Numbered from the stretch's first letter, positions 51,377 to 60,702 are shown. The stretch is DNA of 64,000 bases from an uncultured Paracoccaceae bacterium (GCA_934500835.1 CAKSTR010000004.1:260356-324355), one strand, 5' to 3'. Notes: generated by a model not told the origin, from the sequence alone. A program made the numbers and translations.

Positions 51377-53968
51377 GTGTTTCGCCAGCTCGATTATCAG
51401 GATCGCGTACTCTCGACGCTTGACGCCTATCTTGACCTCCTGAAGGAAAAGAAAACGCGCGCCGACAAGGTGGCGGCGCTCGCCGCGCAAGACCCGGACC
51501 TTGGCCTTGCCATTCCGGATTTCGCGAAAGAGGCTTGGGAAGCGATGAAGGCGGCGGGGAAGCTGCCCGCTTCCCGCGCCGCGATTCCGTTCTCGCCGCG
51601 CATGGACGGCTGCGAGCGGCCCGTGCCCAACGCCGTGCTGAAAGTGCCAACCGGCGGCGGTAAGACATGGCTTGCCGTCTCCGCCGTCTCGCGGGTGATG
51701 GGCCGCTATCTCGACCGCAACACTGGTTTCGTCCTGTGGATCGTGCCGAACGAGGCGATTTATACGCAGACGCTCAAGCACCTGAAGGATCGCCAGCACC
51801 CCTACCGTCAGGCGCTGGACCGCGCGGCGGCGGGGCGCGTGAAGATCATGGAGAAAACGGACCGGCTCGATGCGCGGGACGTGGAAACCAATCTCTGCGT
51901 CATGCTGCTGATGCTGCAATCCGCGAACCGCGAGACGCAGGATTCCCTGAAAATGTTTCAGGACCGGGGCGACGTGCACGGCTTCTTCCCGCCCGAAGGC
52001 GAACAACAGGCTCATCAGGCCGCCATCGACCGCACCCCGAACCTCTCCGCCTATACGGGCATGTTCCCGATGGTGAAGGATTCTCTCGGGAACGCCCTCA
52101 GGATCATCCGGCCCGTGGTCGTGATGGATGAAGGCCACCGCGCCATTTCCGATCTCGCCTTCGGCACGCTTTACGGATTCAACCCGTGTTTCGTGCTGGA
52201 GCTGACGGCCACGCCGCAGGATGTGCAGCCGCGCGGCGGCCGCAATCCGCGCGAAGGCCGCTATGCCAATGTGCTGGTGGAAGTGACGGGGCGCGAGCTG
52301 GACCGTGAGGGCATGATAAAGATGCCGCTCAACCTTGATCCCCGGCAGGGCAATGACTGGAAGGCGACGCTGAACGCAGCCCTTGCCAAGCTCAACGCGC
52401 TCGATGCCGAAGCCCGGCAACTGCGAGCCGATACGGGCCGCTATATTCGACCGATCATGCTGATCCAGGTCGAGCGCACGGGCGCGGATCAGCGCGAAAG
52501 CGGCCATATCCACGCCGAGGACGTGAAGGAATGGCTCCTGACGGCAGGTTTCGATCAGGCGGAAATCGCGATCAAAACCGCGCAGCAGAACGATCTCAAC
52601 GATCCGGAAAATCAGGACCTCTTGTCGCCCACCAACCGCGTGCGGGCGATCATCACGAAACAGGCCCTGCAAGAGGGCTGGGATTGCCCCTTCGCCTATG
52701 TGCTGTGCAGCCTTGCGGCCAGCGCCAACCTCAAGGCCATGACTCAGCTTGTCGGCCGCATTCTCCGCCAGCCCGGCGCGCTCAAAACGGACGTTGAAGC
52801 GCTCGATGAGTGCCACGTCATCACGCATCACGCCGATACTGCGACGGTCGTCGGTGCCATTAAAGACGGCCTCGAACAGGACGGCCTCGGCGATCTGGTC
52901 CTGCGCGTGACGCAGGACGACAAGAGCGGGACCGGTAAGACGGCCCGCACGATCAATCGCCGCCCGGCTTTCGCCTCCACGGAAATCTACCTGCCCAAGG
53001 TGATGGTGGTGGAAAGTGGCGACGCGCGCGAGCTGGACTACGAGACGGATGTGCTTTCCGCGCTCGACTGGCGGGGTTTCGATCCGCAGGACATCGCGGA
53101 TCGGGTGCCCGAAAACGCACAGGCGGCGGAAAGCCAGCTCCAACGGATCAGGCTTGCCGAGGACGGCGACGAATTGTTCGTCGGCGAGACTGTCGCCGCC
53201 AACGCGGAAATCCTCGCCTTCGATCCGGCGCATGCTGTCCGGATGATTTCCGACATCGTGCCGAATCCCTTCGTCGGCCGCGAGATTGTCGGCGCGACGG
53301 TTGCGGCCCTGCGGGCGCGGGGCTTCGATGACGCGAAGCTCGGCCTGCTCGCTAGCCTGATCGTGGAAGAGCTGCGCAAGGGCCTCGAAGCGGCGCGGAA
53401 CGCGCGCGCCGAAGCCCTGTTCAAGGCCGAGGTAGCGGCGGGACGCATCCAGTTCCGCTTGCGGCTCGATGGCGGCAACTGGCGAATGCCGTTCAGCATC
53501 GAAACGACGGAACCGGAGAACGCCCGCCAACTCCTTAACCGCGCCGGTGGCCCGCTCGAGAAGAGCCTGTTCGCTCCGGTCTATGAGAACGAGCTGAACA
53601 GCGACGAGCGGGATGTGGCGGTCTATCTCGACGGCGAAAAGACGCTGGCCTGGTGGCACCGCAATGTCGCGCGGACGCAATACGGCATTCAGGGATGGAA
53701 GAAGGCCAAAATCTATCCGGATTTCATCTTCGCCGTGCAGCGCGACGGCGAAGCGAAGCGTATCACGGTGCTGGAAACCAAGGGCGACCAACTCGACAAC
53801 CTCGACACGGCGTACAAGCGCGAGGCGCTTGCGTTCCTCTCGGACCATTTCGAATGGGACGAGGCAACGCCGGTCGGCGAGCTGGAACTGGTCAACAACG
53901 GCGAGACCGTGGAAGGCACCTTGATCCTGATGAGCGAATGGAAGGCGAAACTGCCCGCGTATCTCTGA
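51377..53968 (+). CDS. Type III-like restriction helicase-nuclease (Res)
   Basis: 863 residues, GTG start. Superfamily 2 helicase motifs: Walker A KVPTGGGKTWLA near 89-100, motif II MDEGHRA near 250 (DEGH instead of DEAH), motif III LTATPQ near 278 and motif VI QLVGRILRQP near 456-465. The C-terminus has the nuclease pattern PDFIFAVQRDGEA with VLETKGDQL (Asp near 782, Glu/Lys near 801), the PD-(D/E)xK site of Res subunits. It pairs with Mod; both carry complete motifs, so restriction is predicted to be functional. Confidence 0.9.
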   Translation: MFRQLDYQDRVLSTLDAYLDLLKEKKTRADKVAALAAQDPDLGLAIPDFAKEAWEAMKAAGKLPASRAAIPFSPRMDGCERPVPNAVLKVPTGGGKTWLAVSAVSRVMGRYLDRNTGFVLWIVPNEAIYTQTLKHLKDRQHPYRQALDRAAAGRVKIMEKTDRLDARDVETNLCVMLLMLQSANRETQDSLKMFQDRGDVHGFFPPEGEQQAHQAAIDRTPNLSAYTGMFPMVKDSLGNALRIIRPVVVMDEGHRAISDLAFGTLYGFNPCFVLELTATPQDVQPRGGRNPREGRYANVLVEVTGRELDREGMIKMPLNLDPRQGNDWKATLNAALAKLNALDAEARQLRADTGRYIRPIMLIQVERTGADQRESGHIHAEDVKEWLLTAGFDQAEIAIKTAQQNDLNDPENQDLLSPTNRVRAIITKQALQEGWDCPFAYVLCSLAASANLKAMTQLVGRILRQPGALKTDVEALDECHVITHHADTATVVGAIKDGLEQDGLGDLVLRVTQDDKSGTGKTARTINRRPAFASTEIYLPKVMVVESGDARELDYETDVLSALDWRGFDPQDIADRVPENAQAAESQLQRIRLAEDGDELFVGETVAANAEILAFDPAHAVRMISDIVPNPFVGREIVGATVAALRARGFDDAKLGLLASLIVEELRKGLEAARNARAEALFKAEVAAGRIQFRLRLDGGNWRMPFSIETTEPENARQLLNRAGGPLEKSLFAPVYENELNSDERDVAVYLDGEKTLAWWHRNVARTQYGIQGWKKAKIYPDFIFAVQRDGEAKRITVLETKGDQLDNLDTAYKREALAFLSDHFEWDEATPVGELELVNNGETVEGTLILMSEWKAKLPAYL

Positions 53969-53990
53969 CGGCGCGGTATTGGGGGGGCGT

Positions 53991-54206
53991 ATGGAATTTG
54001 ATCCGGCATTGTCATTCTCGGACAACCTTGCCCGTTTCCGGGCGGAAGCGGAGCGCATCGATGCCGATTGCGCCCGCATTCTTTTCGACAATTTGGCCCT
54101 GCTGGCGCGCGACGGTGATGCGACGCGCACCCGTCAGGCCGTTCAGGAGTTCAACCGGGCGATCCTCGCCGCGCTCGACGGCCTGCCGGAAGGGCCTGCG
54201 GCATGA
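53991..54206 (+). CDS. 71-residue protein between Res and the Rad50-like ATPase
   Basis: MEFDPALSFSDNLARFRAEA, then ERIDADCARILFDNLALLAR and VQEFNRAILAALDGLPEGPA. It is predicted to be two or three helices, acidic, without a known motif. The ATG follows a run of seven G; its end overlaps the next ATG by 4 nt, so it is translated with the ATPase and may be its subunit. Not recognised. Confidence 0.7.
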   Translation: MEFDPALSFSDNLARFRAEAERIDADCARILFDNLALLARDGDATRTRQAVQEFNRAILAALDGLPEGPAA

Positions 54207-56701
54207 GCCGGTATTTTCTAGCTTCCGCCGCCATTGAGGGATTTCGCGGCATCAATAATGACGGCGATCCCCTCGTGCTGAAGTTCAAGCACGATGCCGT
54301 CAATTCCGTCCATGCGCCCAATGGGGTCGGAAAAAGCTCGATCTTCGAAGCGCTGCACTTTGCCCTGCACGGCACGGTGCCGCGCCTGGAAGGGATGCAG
54401 GACGCCGAACAGGGTGCCAGTTACATCGTCAACAAGTTCCATCCGGCGCAACAGGCGACGGTCGCCCTTGTTTTCAAGAGCGATGACGGCACGCCCGATG
54501 TGTCGATCACCGTCACCCGGACGGCGGCGGGCGGACGGGTCGTCACGTCTCCTTCCGGCCACGCCGATCCGGACAGCTTCCTCGCCGATCTTTGCGAGGA
54601 TTTCGTGCTGGTCGATTACCCGCGCTTTGCCTCCCTCGTGGACTGCTCGGCCTTGGAGCGCGGGCGCTCCTTCGCCTCGCTGGTCGGCATGAGCCGGTAT
54701 TCCCAGCTCCGGCAGGCGCTCGACGGGGCCAAGAACACCCGCAACATCAATGGCGATCTTGGGCTGTCCACGCTTGACACCGAAGTGACCGCCGAAAACC
54801 GCGCCTTGGGGGTTGTTGAACAGCGCATCCTCGCCGCGCATCAGGAAGTGACCGGCGTGGCCGGTGGCCAGATGGCGGATACAGCCGCGCTGAAAGCGCA
54901 GGTGACGGCCGGATTGGCGGGCATCGCGCTTTTCACGCCGTTGCTCGCCAACGCCTCGGTGATGGACTTCGATTTTGACGCCGCTGAAAAGATCGTCGAT
55001 CAGGAAGAAGGCGGCGCGGCGCGGAAAACTCTCGACGGCCTCAACACCGCCGTCACGACGCTCGGCGGCTTGCAGGTCTCGGCGGCGGAACTTGCCGAGA
55101 TCGACGCGCTGGTGACGGCGGCCAAGGCGCGCGACGATGCGATGCGCAACGTCGGTGCCGCCAGCCTGCACGCCTTGCTGAAAAGCGCGCTGTCGGTTGT
55201 GAACAGTGCGGACTGGCACGATCCGAAGGTCTGCCCTGTCTGCGAAAAGGCTGGCGACGGGCCGCTTCAGGATCAACTGGAAGCGAAGATCGCGCTTTAC
55301 GACGAGGCCGATCAGCTCGACGCGGAGCTGAAACGGCAGGTGCAGAGCGCGGGATGCGTTGGCAAGCTCCGGCAGCTTGAAGAGCAGGCGCGTCTTGGCG
55401 TTGTGGACGCTGATCGCATCGCGCCGGTCCTGACGCTGGCCGCGCGCCAGTCGTCGGTTTCGACGGCGGACCTGGAACGCGCAAAGGATGCGCTTGGCGC
55501 GCTCGAAGCGAAGCGGGTTGACGTGCTCACGGCAATCAATGCCGAGATAGCGACGCTGCAAGCCGGCTTGCCGCCGTCGCTGGTCGCCGTCACCCGCACC
55601 CTTGGGCAGGCCAAGCAATTCCGCGACGCCATGAACGAATACGAGCGGACCCTTCCGGCGCTCGCGGCCAAACGGGCCAAGCTCGCAAAGCTCAATCGCT
55701 GGAAGACGTTCATCACGAACGTAGCCGGGCAGTTCGCAACGGCGGAAAGCGCGCTCGCCAATGCACGCATCACGGATATTCAGGCTAGTTGTCAGGAGCT
55801 TTTCGGGCATCTGGTGCGCGGGGGTCCGGACGTGCGGCCGACGCTGAACCGGGCGCAGAATACCGAACAGGTAGATTTGAAGCTCGCCGATTTCTTCGGC
55901 CTTCCAAACCAAAGCGCGCGGGCGCTCCTGTCGGAGAGCTACCGCAATGCCGTCGCCGCCTCCATCTTCATGGCGGCGGCTACCCGGCAACAGGGCGTAC
56001 CGCGCTTCATGGTGTTGGATGATGTGACGTCAAGTTTCGATGCCGGACATCAATTCAGCCTGATGGATACGATCCGGACGAAATTGCGCTTTGGCGCGGC
56101 GAACGGTCTGCCCGGCGGACTTCAATTCATCATCCTCAGCCATGATACGAGCCTTGAGAAGTATTTTGACCGGCTCAACGGCACGACGGAGTGGAATCAC
56201 CAAAAGCTACAAGGCATGCCGCCCCGTGGGCGGCTAATGATCGCCACGCAACAGGCGGATCGCCTGAAGGCGCAGGCGGAGCAATATCTGAATGCGGGGC
56301 AGATAGATATCGGTGAACCGTTTGTCCGCCAGTATCTTGAATACAAGCTCGGCCAGATCATCACCCGTTTAGAGGTTCCGGTGCCGCCCGATTACGCGAC
56401 GCGGGGCGACAAGCGTACCTTGTCCACGTATGTGGACGCGATCACGGCGGCGGTCGCGCTCTATCAGGCGGCGGGGCGCTGCGTCCTCTCCGCTCAACAG
56501 GTCGCCGACCTTCAGAACCACCACATGCCTTCCATCATGGCGAACTATGTCAGCCACTATGAGACAGGCGCAGGCAATCCGTTCAACGCCTATGCCTTGC
56601 TCGGCGTTCTGCAAAGTGTGGACGCGCTTGCCGATTGTTTCTGCTGGACCGATCCTGCCAACAATCAGCGGAAATATTATCGACGACTTGATCGGCAGTA
56701 A
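54203..56701 (+). CDS. Rad50/SMC-like ATPase with a CxxC hook
   Basis: 832 residues. Walker A APNGVGKSSIFEAL at 38-51 within an SMC-like N-terminal lobe (IEGFRGINNDGDPLVLKFKH). Coiled coil to either side of a CPVC motif at residues 344-347, a Rad50-type zinc hook. The C-terminal lobe has LSESYRNAVAASIF (signature-like, near 577), Walker B FMVLDDVTSSFD near 603-614 and an H-loop in ILSHDTSLEKY. A further ~150 residues follow the ATPase. The arms are far shorter than in true Rad50. It probably senses or handles DNA ends for the restriction operon. Confidence 0.85.
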   Translation: MSRYFLASAAIEGFRGINNDGDPLVLKFKHDAVNSVHAPNGVGKSSIFEALHFALHGTVPRLEGMQDAEQGASYIVNKFHPAQQATVALVFKSDDGTPDVSITVTRTAAGGRVVTSPSGHADPDSFLADLCEDFVLVDYPRFASLVDCSALERGRSFASLVGMSRYSQLRQALDGAKNTRNINGDLGLSTLDTEVTAENRALGVVEQRILAAHQEVTGVAGGQMADTAALKAQVTAGLAGIALFTPLLANASVMDFDFDAAEKIVDQEEGGAARKTLDGLNTAVTTLGGLQVSAAELAEIDALVTAAKARDDAMRNVGAASLHALLKSALSVVNSADWHDPKVCPVCEKAGDGPLQDQLEAKIALYDEADQLDAELKRQVQSAGCVGKLRQLEEQARLGVVDADRIAPVLTLAARQSSVSTADLERAKDALGALEAKRVDVLTAINAEIATLQAGLPPSLVAVTRTLGQAKQFRDAMNEYERTLPALAAKRAKLAKLNRWKTFITNVAGQFATAESALANARITDIQASCQELFGHLVRGGPDVRPTLNRAQNTEQVDLKLADFFGLPNQSARALLSESYRNAVAASIFMAAATRQQGVPRFMVLDDVTSSFDAGHQFSLMDTIRTKLRFGAANGLPGGLQFIILSHDTSLEKYFDRLNGTTEWNHQKLQGMPPRGRLMIATQQADRLKAQAEQYLNAGQIDIGEPFVRQYLEYKLGQIITRLEVPVPPDYATRGDKRTLSTYVDAITAAVALYQAAGRCVLSAQQVADLQNHHMPSIMANYVSHYETGAGNPFNAYALLGVLQSVDALADCFCWTDPANNQRKYYRRLDRQ

Positions 56702-56740
56702 TCGCCGAAACTGCTAAAGAAGGCGAAGGGGGAGTGGGCG

Positions 56741-58663
56741 ATGGCATCCGAACAGCAGTTGTTGGCATTTGATCAGCGTTTCTTGGACCGCCATGCTGGA
56801 CCGATCATTTCTGATCTTTCGGTCGCCTTGGTCGAACTTGTCGCGAATGCTTGGGATGCCTACGCGACAGAGGTGGACATAACTTGGCCGACAAATGACG
56901 GTGCCCGGAAATTCTCGATTAAGGATAACGGTCGCGGCATGACCGCCGCGCAGTTCGAGCAGCGCTGGGGCGTCTTTGATTATAATCGGGTAAAGGCCGA
57001 GGGCGAGTATGTCTCACCCCCCACAGAACTCCCCGAACTGGCGCCGCGCCGAGTATACGGACGCAATGGTAGAGGGCGGCACGGCGGCTTCGCCTTCTCC
57101 AATCCCTATGAAATAATCATAGAGGCCGCTGGCGAAAAAGTAGCCTATCGGGTTTCCAGGGGCGGGCAGCGCCCCTTCTATTGGGAAATCATTAAGCGTG
57201 AACAGAGCACCGGGCACGGTGTGGAAATTCGCGCGGTAGAATCGACGCGGCTACGGCTTAGCGCCGCTGATGTTCGAGAGGTGCTTGGAACACGCTTTCT
57301 GACAGACCCGAACTTCAAGGTGTCGGTGGACAGCCAGCCCGTCACTTTCGATGACATTCCCCAGGATTTTTTGCGGGAGAGCTTCGTCGATATCCCCGAT
57401 ATCGGTCGTGCGACAATCCTCATGATCGACTCGCAGCGGGCCGACCGGACAACGCGGCAGCACGGCATCGCTTGGCATGTCAACAACCGGCTGGTCGGTG
57501 ATTGCGGCTGGCGCGGCACCGACTATGAACGCGTGCTCGACGGGCGGACGAGCGAAGCCAAGCGCTTCACGTTCATCGTCTTTGCCGACTTCTTGGCGGA
57601 CAGCGATGCCGTGCTGCCAGACTGGTCGGGGTTCCAGCCCAACAATGAAATCTGGAAGAAGACTCAGATCGCCGTACAGGACAAAATTCGCGAAGAAATT
57701 GCTGCGTTCAATTTCGAGCGGCGTTCGGAAGCCAAGGAGGCGGTTCGCGAACGCTATGCTTCGACCGTCGTCAGGATAGCTCCGAGCGCGCGTGAGCGGT
57801 GGAACAGCTTTGTCGATCAAGTCATCGATACCTGCCCCGGCATCTCTCCCGAACAGATTGATCAAGTGGCTGGCATTCTTGCTAATTTGGAGGCGTCGTC
57901 GTCCCAATACAGCTTGCTGGCGCGACTGCATGGCCTTCAACCAGGCGAGCTGGACCAATTGGACGGCATTCTCGCAGATTGGAGTGTCGCGACCGCTAAG
58001 CTGGCGCTAGATGAAATCCAGAATCGACTGAGGCTGATCGGCGAACTGCACGAAAAGCTTCGCGATGAACGCGCCGATGAAGTCCGCGAGCTTCAGCCTC
58101 TTATTGAGCGGAGTCTATGGGTATTCGGTCCTGAGTTCGAAAGCATCGAGTTCACGTCGAATCGCGGCATGTCGGAGGTTATCAGACGGTTGCTTGGCGG
58201 AACCGCACAGGGCAGCCTGAACCGGCCCGACTTCGTTATTCTACCCGATAGCAGTGTAGGACTGTTTGCCCGCCCCGCGTTCGATGAGCAGCACGAAGTT
58301 ATTGGCGTGGAGCACTTGATTGTTGTCGAGTTGAAGCGGCCCGGCATTCCTATCGTCATGGATCAGAAGAACCAAGCATGGAAGTATGTCGTTGAATTGC
58401 AGACTCACGGATTGATCGACGATTCTACGCGTGTGACCTGTTTTGTCCTGGGATCGCGACTAACGCCGCGTGAAGGCGTCCGTGAGGAAGGGCGGACCAA
58501 GATTATCCCCATGGCCTATGAAACATTTATCCGACGTGCCGAAACTCGGATGCTTAATCTGTATGCACGGCTTTCCGAGGCACCATTCCTGCGCCAAGCT
58601 GGCTTGGATGCCGACAGCTTCGTGAAAGAGCCAATCGCACGCCAAGGTGGTTTCGACGTGTAG
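56741..58663 (+). CDS. GHKL (MORC/MutL/Hsp90-like) ATPase fused to a PD-(D/E)xK-like nuclease domain
   Basis: 640 residues. Bergerat ATP site: N-box ELVANAWDAYA near 32-42 (Asn36), G1 DNGRGM at 62-67 and G2-type GRNGRGRHGGFAF at 107-119. A middle S5/transducer-like region follows (GIAWHVNNRLVGDCGWRG near 243). The C-terminal third has RPDFVIL (Asp497) and IVVELKRPG (Glu530, Lys532), the PD...ExK order of restriction-like nucleases, then QAWKYVVEL. Bacterial MORC-like ATPases in restriction operons are known. It starts 39 bp after the Rad50-like gene with a GGGGGAG ribosome site. Confidence 0.85.
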   Translation: MASEQQLLAFDQRFLDRHAGPIISDLSVALVELVANAWDAYATEVDITWPTNDGARKFSIKDNGRGMTAAQFEQRWGVFDYNRVKAEGEYVSPPTELPELAPRRVYGRNGRGRHGGFAFSNPYEIIIEAAGEKVAYRVSRGGQRPFYWEIIKREQSTGHGVEIRAVESTRLRLSAADVREVLGTRFLTDPNFKVSVDSQPVTFDDIPQDFLRESFVDIPDIGRATILMIDSQRADRTTRQHGIAWHVNNRLVGDCGWRGTDYERVLDGRTSEAKRFTFIVFADFLADSDAVLPDWSGFQPNNEIWKKTQIAVQDKIREEIAAFNFERRSEAKEAVRERYASTVVRIAPSARERWNSFVDQVIDTCPGISPEQIDQVAGILANLEASSSQYSLLARLHGLQPGELDQLDGILADWSVATAKLALDEIQNRLRLIGELHEKLRDERADEVRELQPLIERSLWVFGPEFESIEFTSNRGMSEVIRRLLGGTAQGSLNRPDFVILPDSSVGLFARPAFDEQHEVIGVEHLIVVELKRPGIPIVMDQKNQAWKYVVELQTHGLIDDSTRVTCFVLGSRLTPREGVREEGRTKIIPMAYETFIRRAETRMLNLYARLSEAPFLRQAGLDADSFVKEPIARQGGFDV

Positions 58664-58820
58664 TTGATCTGGCAAGAAAAAAGTTCGGTAACTTAGGGCT
58701 CTGCCCTCGGCGCACTTCGAAAGGCTTCCGCCCAGCTTCCTCCGCGCGTGACGCGCTCCGTGCAGCCGGTTCCCCGCGAAGCCTCCCTCCGTTTGCACAC
58801 CCGGTCTCGGCGACGGCCAG

Positions 58821-58854
58821 AAGGTCAGGCGCGGCGTTCCGCTTCGCTGACCTT
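58821..58854. promoter_or_regulatory. Hairpin upstream of ardA
   Basis: AAGGTCAG (58,821-58,828) and CTGACCTT (58,847-58,854) form perfect arms around an 18-nt region that can pair further. It lies 20 bp before the ardA start codon. ArdA genes of conjugative elements are known to be expressed early in recipients, in some plasmids from folded single-stranded promoters; such a role here is speculative. Confidence 0.4.
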
Positions 58855-58874
58855 CAGACCCGAGGATCAGAGAC

Positions 58875-59384
58875 ATGACCAACGTATCCGACAGCACCCC
58901 CCGCATCTATATCGCTTGCCTCGCCGCCTACAACAACGGCCATCTGCACGGAGCTTGGATCGACGCGGATCAGGACGCGGACCAGATTAGGGACGCGATT
59001 GCCGCGATGCTTGCCCGTTCCCCTGTCGAGGACGCGGAGGAATACGCCATTCACGATTACGAGGGCTTCGAGGGCGTCAGCATCTCGGAATATGCCGGCA
59101 TCGACACCGTGGCGCGGGTGGCGACTTTCATCGCAGAGCATGGCGCACTTGGCGCGGGCCTGCTGGAGCAGTTCAGCGGCGACATGGACCAAGCCGAATC
59201 CGCCTTTGAGGATTGCTATCATGGTCAGTTCGCCAGCCTCGCCGACTACATGGAGGAATTGACCACCGAGAGCGTCACGATCCCAGAGGCGCTGCGCTAC
59301 TATGTCGATTGGGAGGGGATGGCGCGCGACGCCGAGATGGGCGGCGATCTGTTCACTATCGAGACGGCGCACGGCGAGGTCTGA
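58875..59384 (+). CDS. ardA: Anti-restriction protein ArdA, C-terminus probably cut by an IS
   Basis: 169 residues. The ArdA opening PRIYIACLAAYNNGHLHGAW at residues 9-28 is diagnostic, and the protein is strongly acidic (DADQDADQIRD; SGDMDQAESAFEDCY) as expected for a DNA mimic that blocks type I restriction enzymes. It ends GGDLFTIETAHGEV, and its stop TGA (59,382-59,384) is the first three bases of the IS terminal repeat, so the original last residues appear lost. ArdA usually travels with conjugative elements. It lies 211 bp after the defence operon. Confidence 0.9.
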   Translation: MTNVSDSTPRIYIACLAAYNNGHLHGAWIDADQDADQIRDAIAAMLARSPVEDAEEYAIHDYEGFEGVSISEYAGIDTVARVATFIAEHGALGAGLLEQFSGDMDQAESAFEDCYHGQFASLADYMEELTTESVTIPEALRYYVDWEGMARDAEMGGDLFTIETAHGEV

Positions 59385-59420
59385 ACCGCGCCGGGTTTGC
59401 CGGAGGCTGATTTTGGTTAG

Positions 59421-60326
59421 TTACGCGGCCATGTCTTCAGTTTCCAGAGCGGCGTAGAAGTTTGCCTCTGCTTCCGCTGGCGGAATGTTCCCGATCGGCT
59501 CAAGCAGGCGGCGGTGGTTGAACCAGTCGACCCATTCGAGGGTGGCATACTCGACGGCCTCGAAGTTACGCCACGGTCCGCGACGGTGGATGACCTCGGC
59601 CTTGAAGAGACCGTTGACCGTCTCCGCCAAGGCGTTGTCGTAGCTGTCGCCGACACTGCCCACGGATGGTTCGATTCCGGCCTCACCCAACCGCTCGGTG
59701 TAGCGAATGGACAGGTATTGCGACCCGCGGTCGGAATGGTGGACGAGCCCCGCGCCCTTGACTGGGCGGCGATCGTGGACGGCCTGTTCGAGAGCATCGA
59801 GCACGAAGCCTGCGTGTGCGGTTTGGCTCGCCCGCCAGCCGACGATCCGGCGGGCGTAGGCGTCGATGACGAAGGCGACATAGACGAACCCTCGCCAAGT
59901 GGCGACGTAGGTGAAATCGCTGACCCAGAGCATGTTCGGCGCGGGCACGCGGAACTGGCGGTTCACCTTGTCCAAAGGGCACGGGGCCTTCTTGTCGGGG
60001 ATGGTCGTCTTGTGCGGCTTGCCCCGGATGATGCCTTGAATACCCATGCCCTTCATCAGCCGGGCCACGGTGCAACGGGCAACCGCGAAGCCTTCCCGAT
60101 CCAGCTGACGCCAGACCTTGCGCACTCCGTAGACACGCCAGTTCGCCTCGAACACGCGCTCGATCTCGGGCCGCAGCGCAGCGTCCCGCCGGGCACGATC
60201 CGATAGCCGGGCCGGATCGGCCCGCTTCGCCAGGTGATCGTAGTAGGTGGACGGGGCGATCGGCAGAACCTTGCAGATCGGCTCGACCCCATGTTCACCA
60301 CGATGATCGTCAATGAACCCGACCAT
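59421..60326 (-). CDS. IS3-family transposase OrfB
   Basis: 301 residues from [20 protein letters not shown]. An HTH_21-type region is followed by the rve integrase core: [20 protein letters not shown] (first Asp), [20 protein letters not shown] (second Asp) and the Glu in [19 protein letters not shown], a complete DDE triad. The ATG overlaps the orfA stop (TGATG); an OrfAB fusion by -1 shifting in the overlap (frame open upstream to 60,500) is also possible, as usual in IS3 elements. Confidence 0.93.
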   Translation of the reverse strand: MVGFIDDHRGEHGVEPICKVLPIAPSTYYDHLAKRADPARLSDRARRDAALRPEIERVFEANWRVYGVRKVWRQLDREGFAVARCTVARLMKGMGIQGIIRGKPHKTTIPDKKAPCPLDKVNRQFRVPAPNMLWVSDFTYVATWRGFVYVAFVIDAYARRIVGWRASQTAHAGFVLDALEQAVHDRRPVKGAGLVHHSDRGSQYLSIRYTERLGEAGIEPSVGSVGDSYDNALAETVNGLFKAEVIHRRGPWRNFEAVEYATLEWVDWFNHRRLLEPIGNIPPAEAEANFYAALETEDMAA

Positions 60327-60649
60327 CACTTCGACCGGCGGTCGAGCTCCGCCATCGCAAAATATGCGCTCGCCTTGCGCAGGATCTCGTTGGCCTGGCG
60401 CAACTCCCGGTTCTCCCGTTCCAGCGCCTTCATCTTCTCTGCCATGTCGGTCGGGATGCCCGCGCGCTTGCCGCTGTCGACCTCGGCCTTCTTCACCCAC
60501 TCGTTCAGGGTCTGGGGCGCACAGCCGATCTTCGCGGAAATCGACATGACCGCCTGCCAGCGCGATCCATGCTGACCCTCATTGTCGAGAACCAGCCGCA
60601 CCGCACGCTCGCGCACTTCGGGGGAAAACTTGTTCGTCGTCTTGCTCAT
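60326..60649 (-). CDS. IS3-family transposase OrfA
   Basis: 107 residues: [20 protein letters not shown], helix-turn-helix ([20 protein letters not shown] near 37-56), then a leucine-zipper-like helix ([20 protein letters not shown] near 73-92). It binds the IS ends and provides the N-terminal part of the transposase. Complete, with orfB directly after it, so the element looks able to move. Confidence 0.93.
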   Translation of the reverse strand: MSKTTNKFSPEVRERAVRLVLDNEGQHGSRWQAVMSISAKIGCAPQTLNEWVKKAEVDSGKRAGIPTDMAEKMKALERENRELRQANEILRKASAYFAMAELDRRSK

Positions 60650-60702
60650 GATGCTCCATCCTACTCAGGAGTTGGAGCCTCCGGCAAACCCGGAGCGGTT
60701 CA

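Larger units (their letters stand above)
59382..60702 (-). mobile_element. IS3-family insertion sequence (1,321 bp)
   Basis: Terminal inverted repeats begin TGAACCGCGCCGGGTTTGCC at 59,382 and, on the complementary strand, TGAACCGCTCCGGGTTTGCC at 60,702. They run about 27 bp with one mismatch. Inside are orfA and orfB on the minus strand. The flanking bases (GTC on the left, ATT on the right) show no target duplication. Confidence 0.92.

Noticed and set aside
50978..54130. A 1,050-residue minus-strand open frame opposite mod-res
   Set aside because: It is Arg/His-rich, lacks motifs and lies exactly antisense to the well-supported Mod and Res genes; a product of GC-rich third positions.
54218..55990. 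A 590-residue minus-strand open frame opposite the Rad50-like gene
   Set aside because: Antisense shadow without a ribosome site or any recognisable domain.
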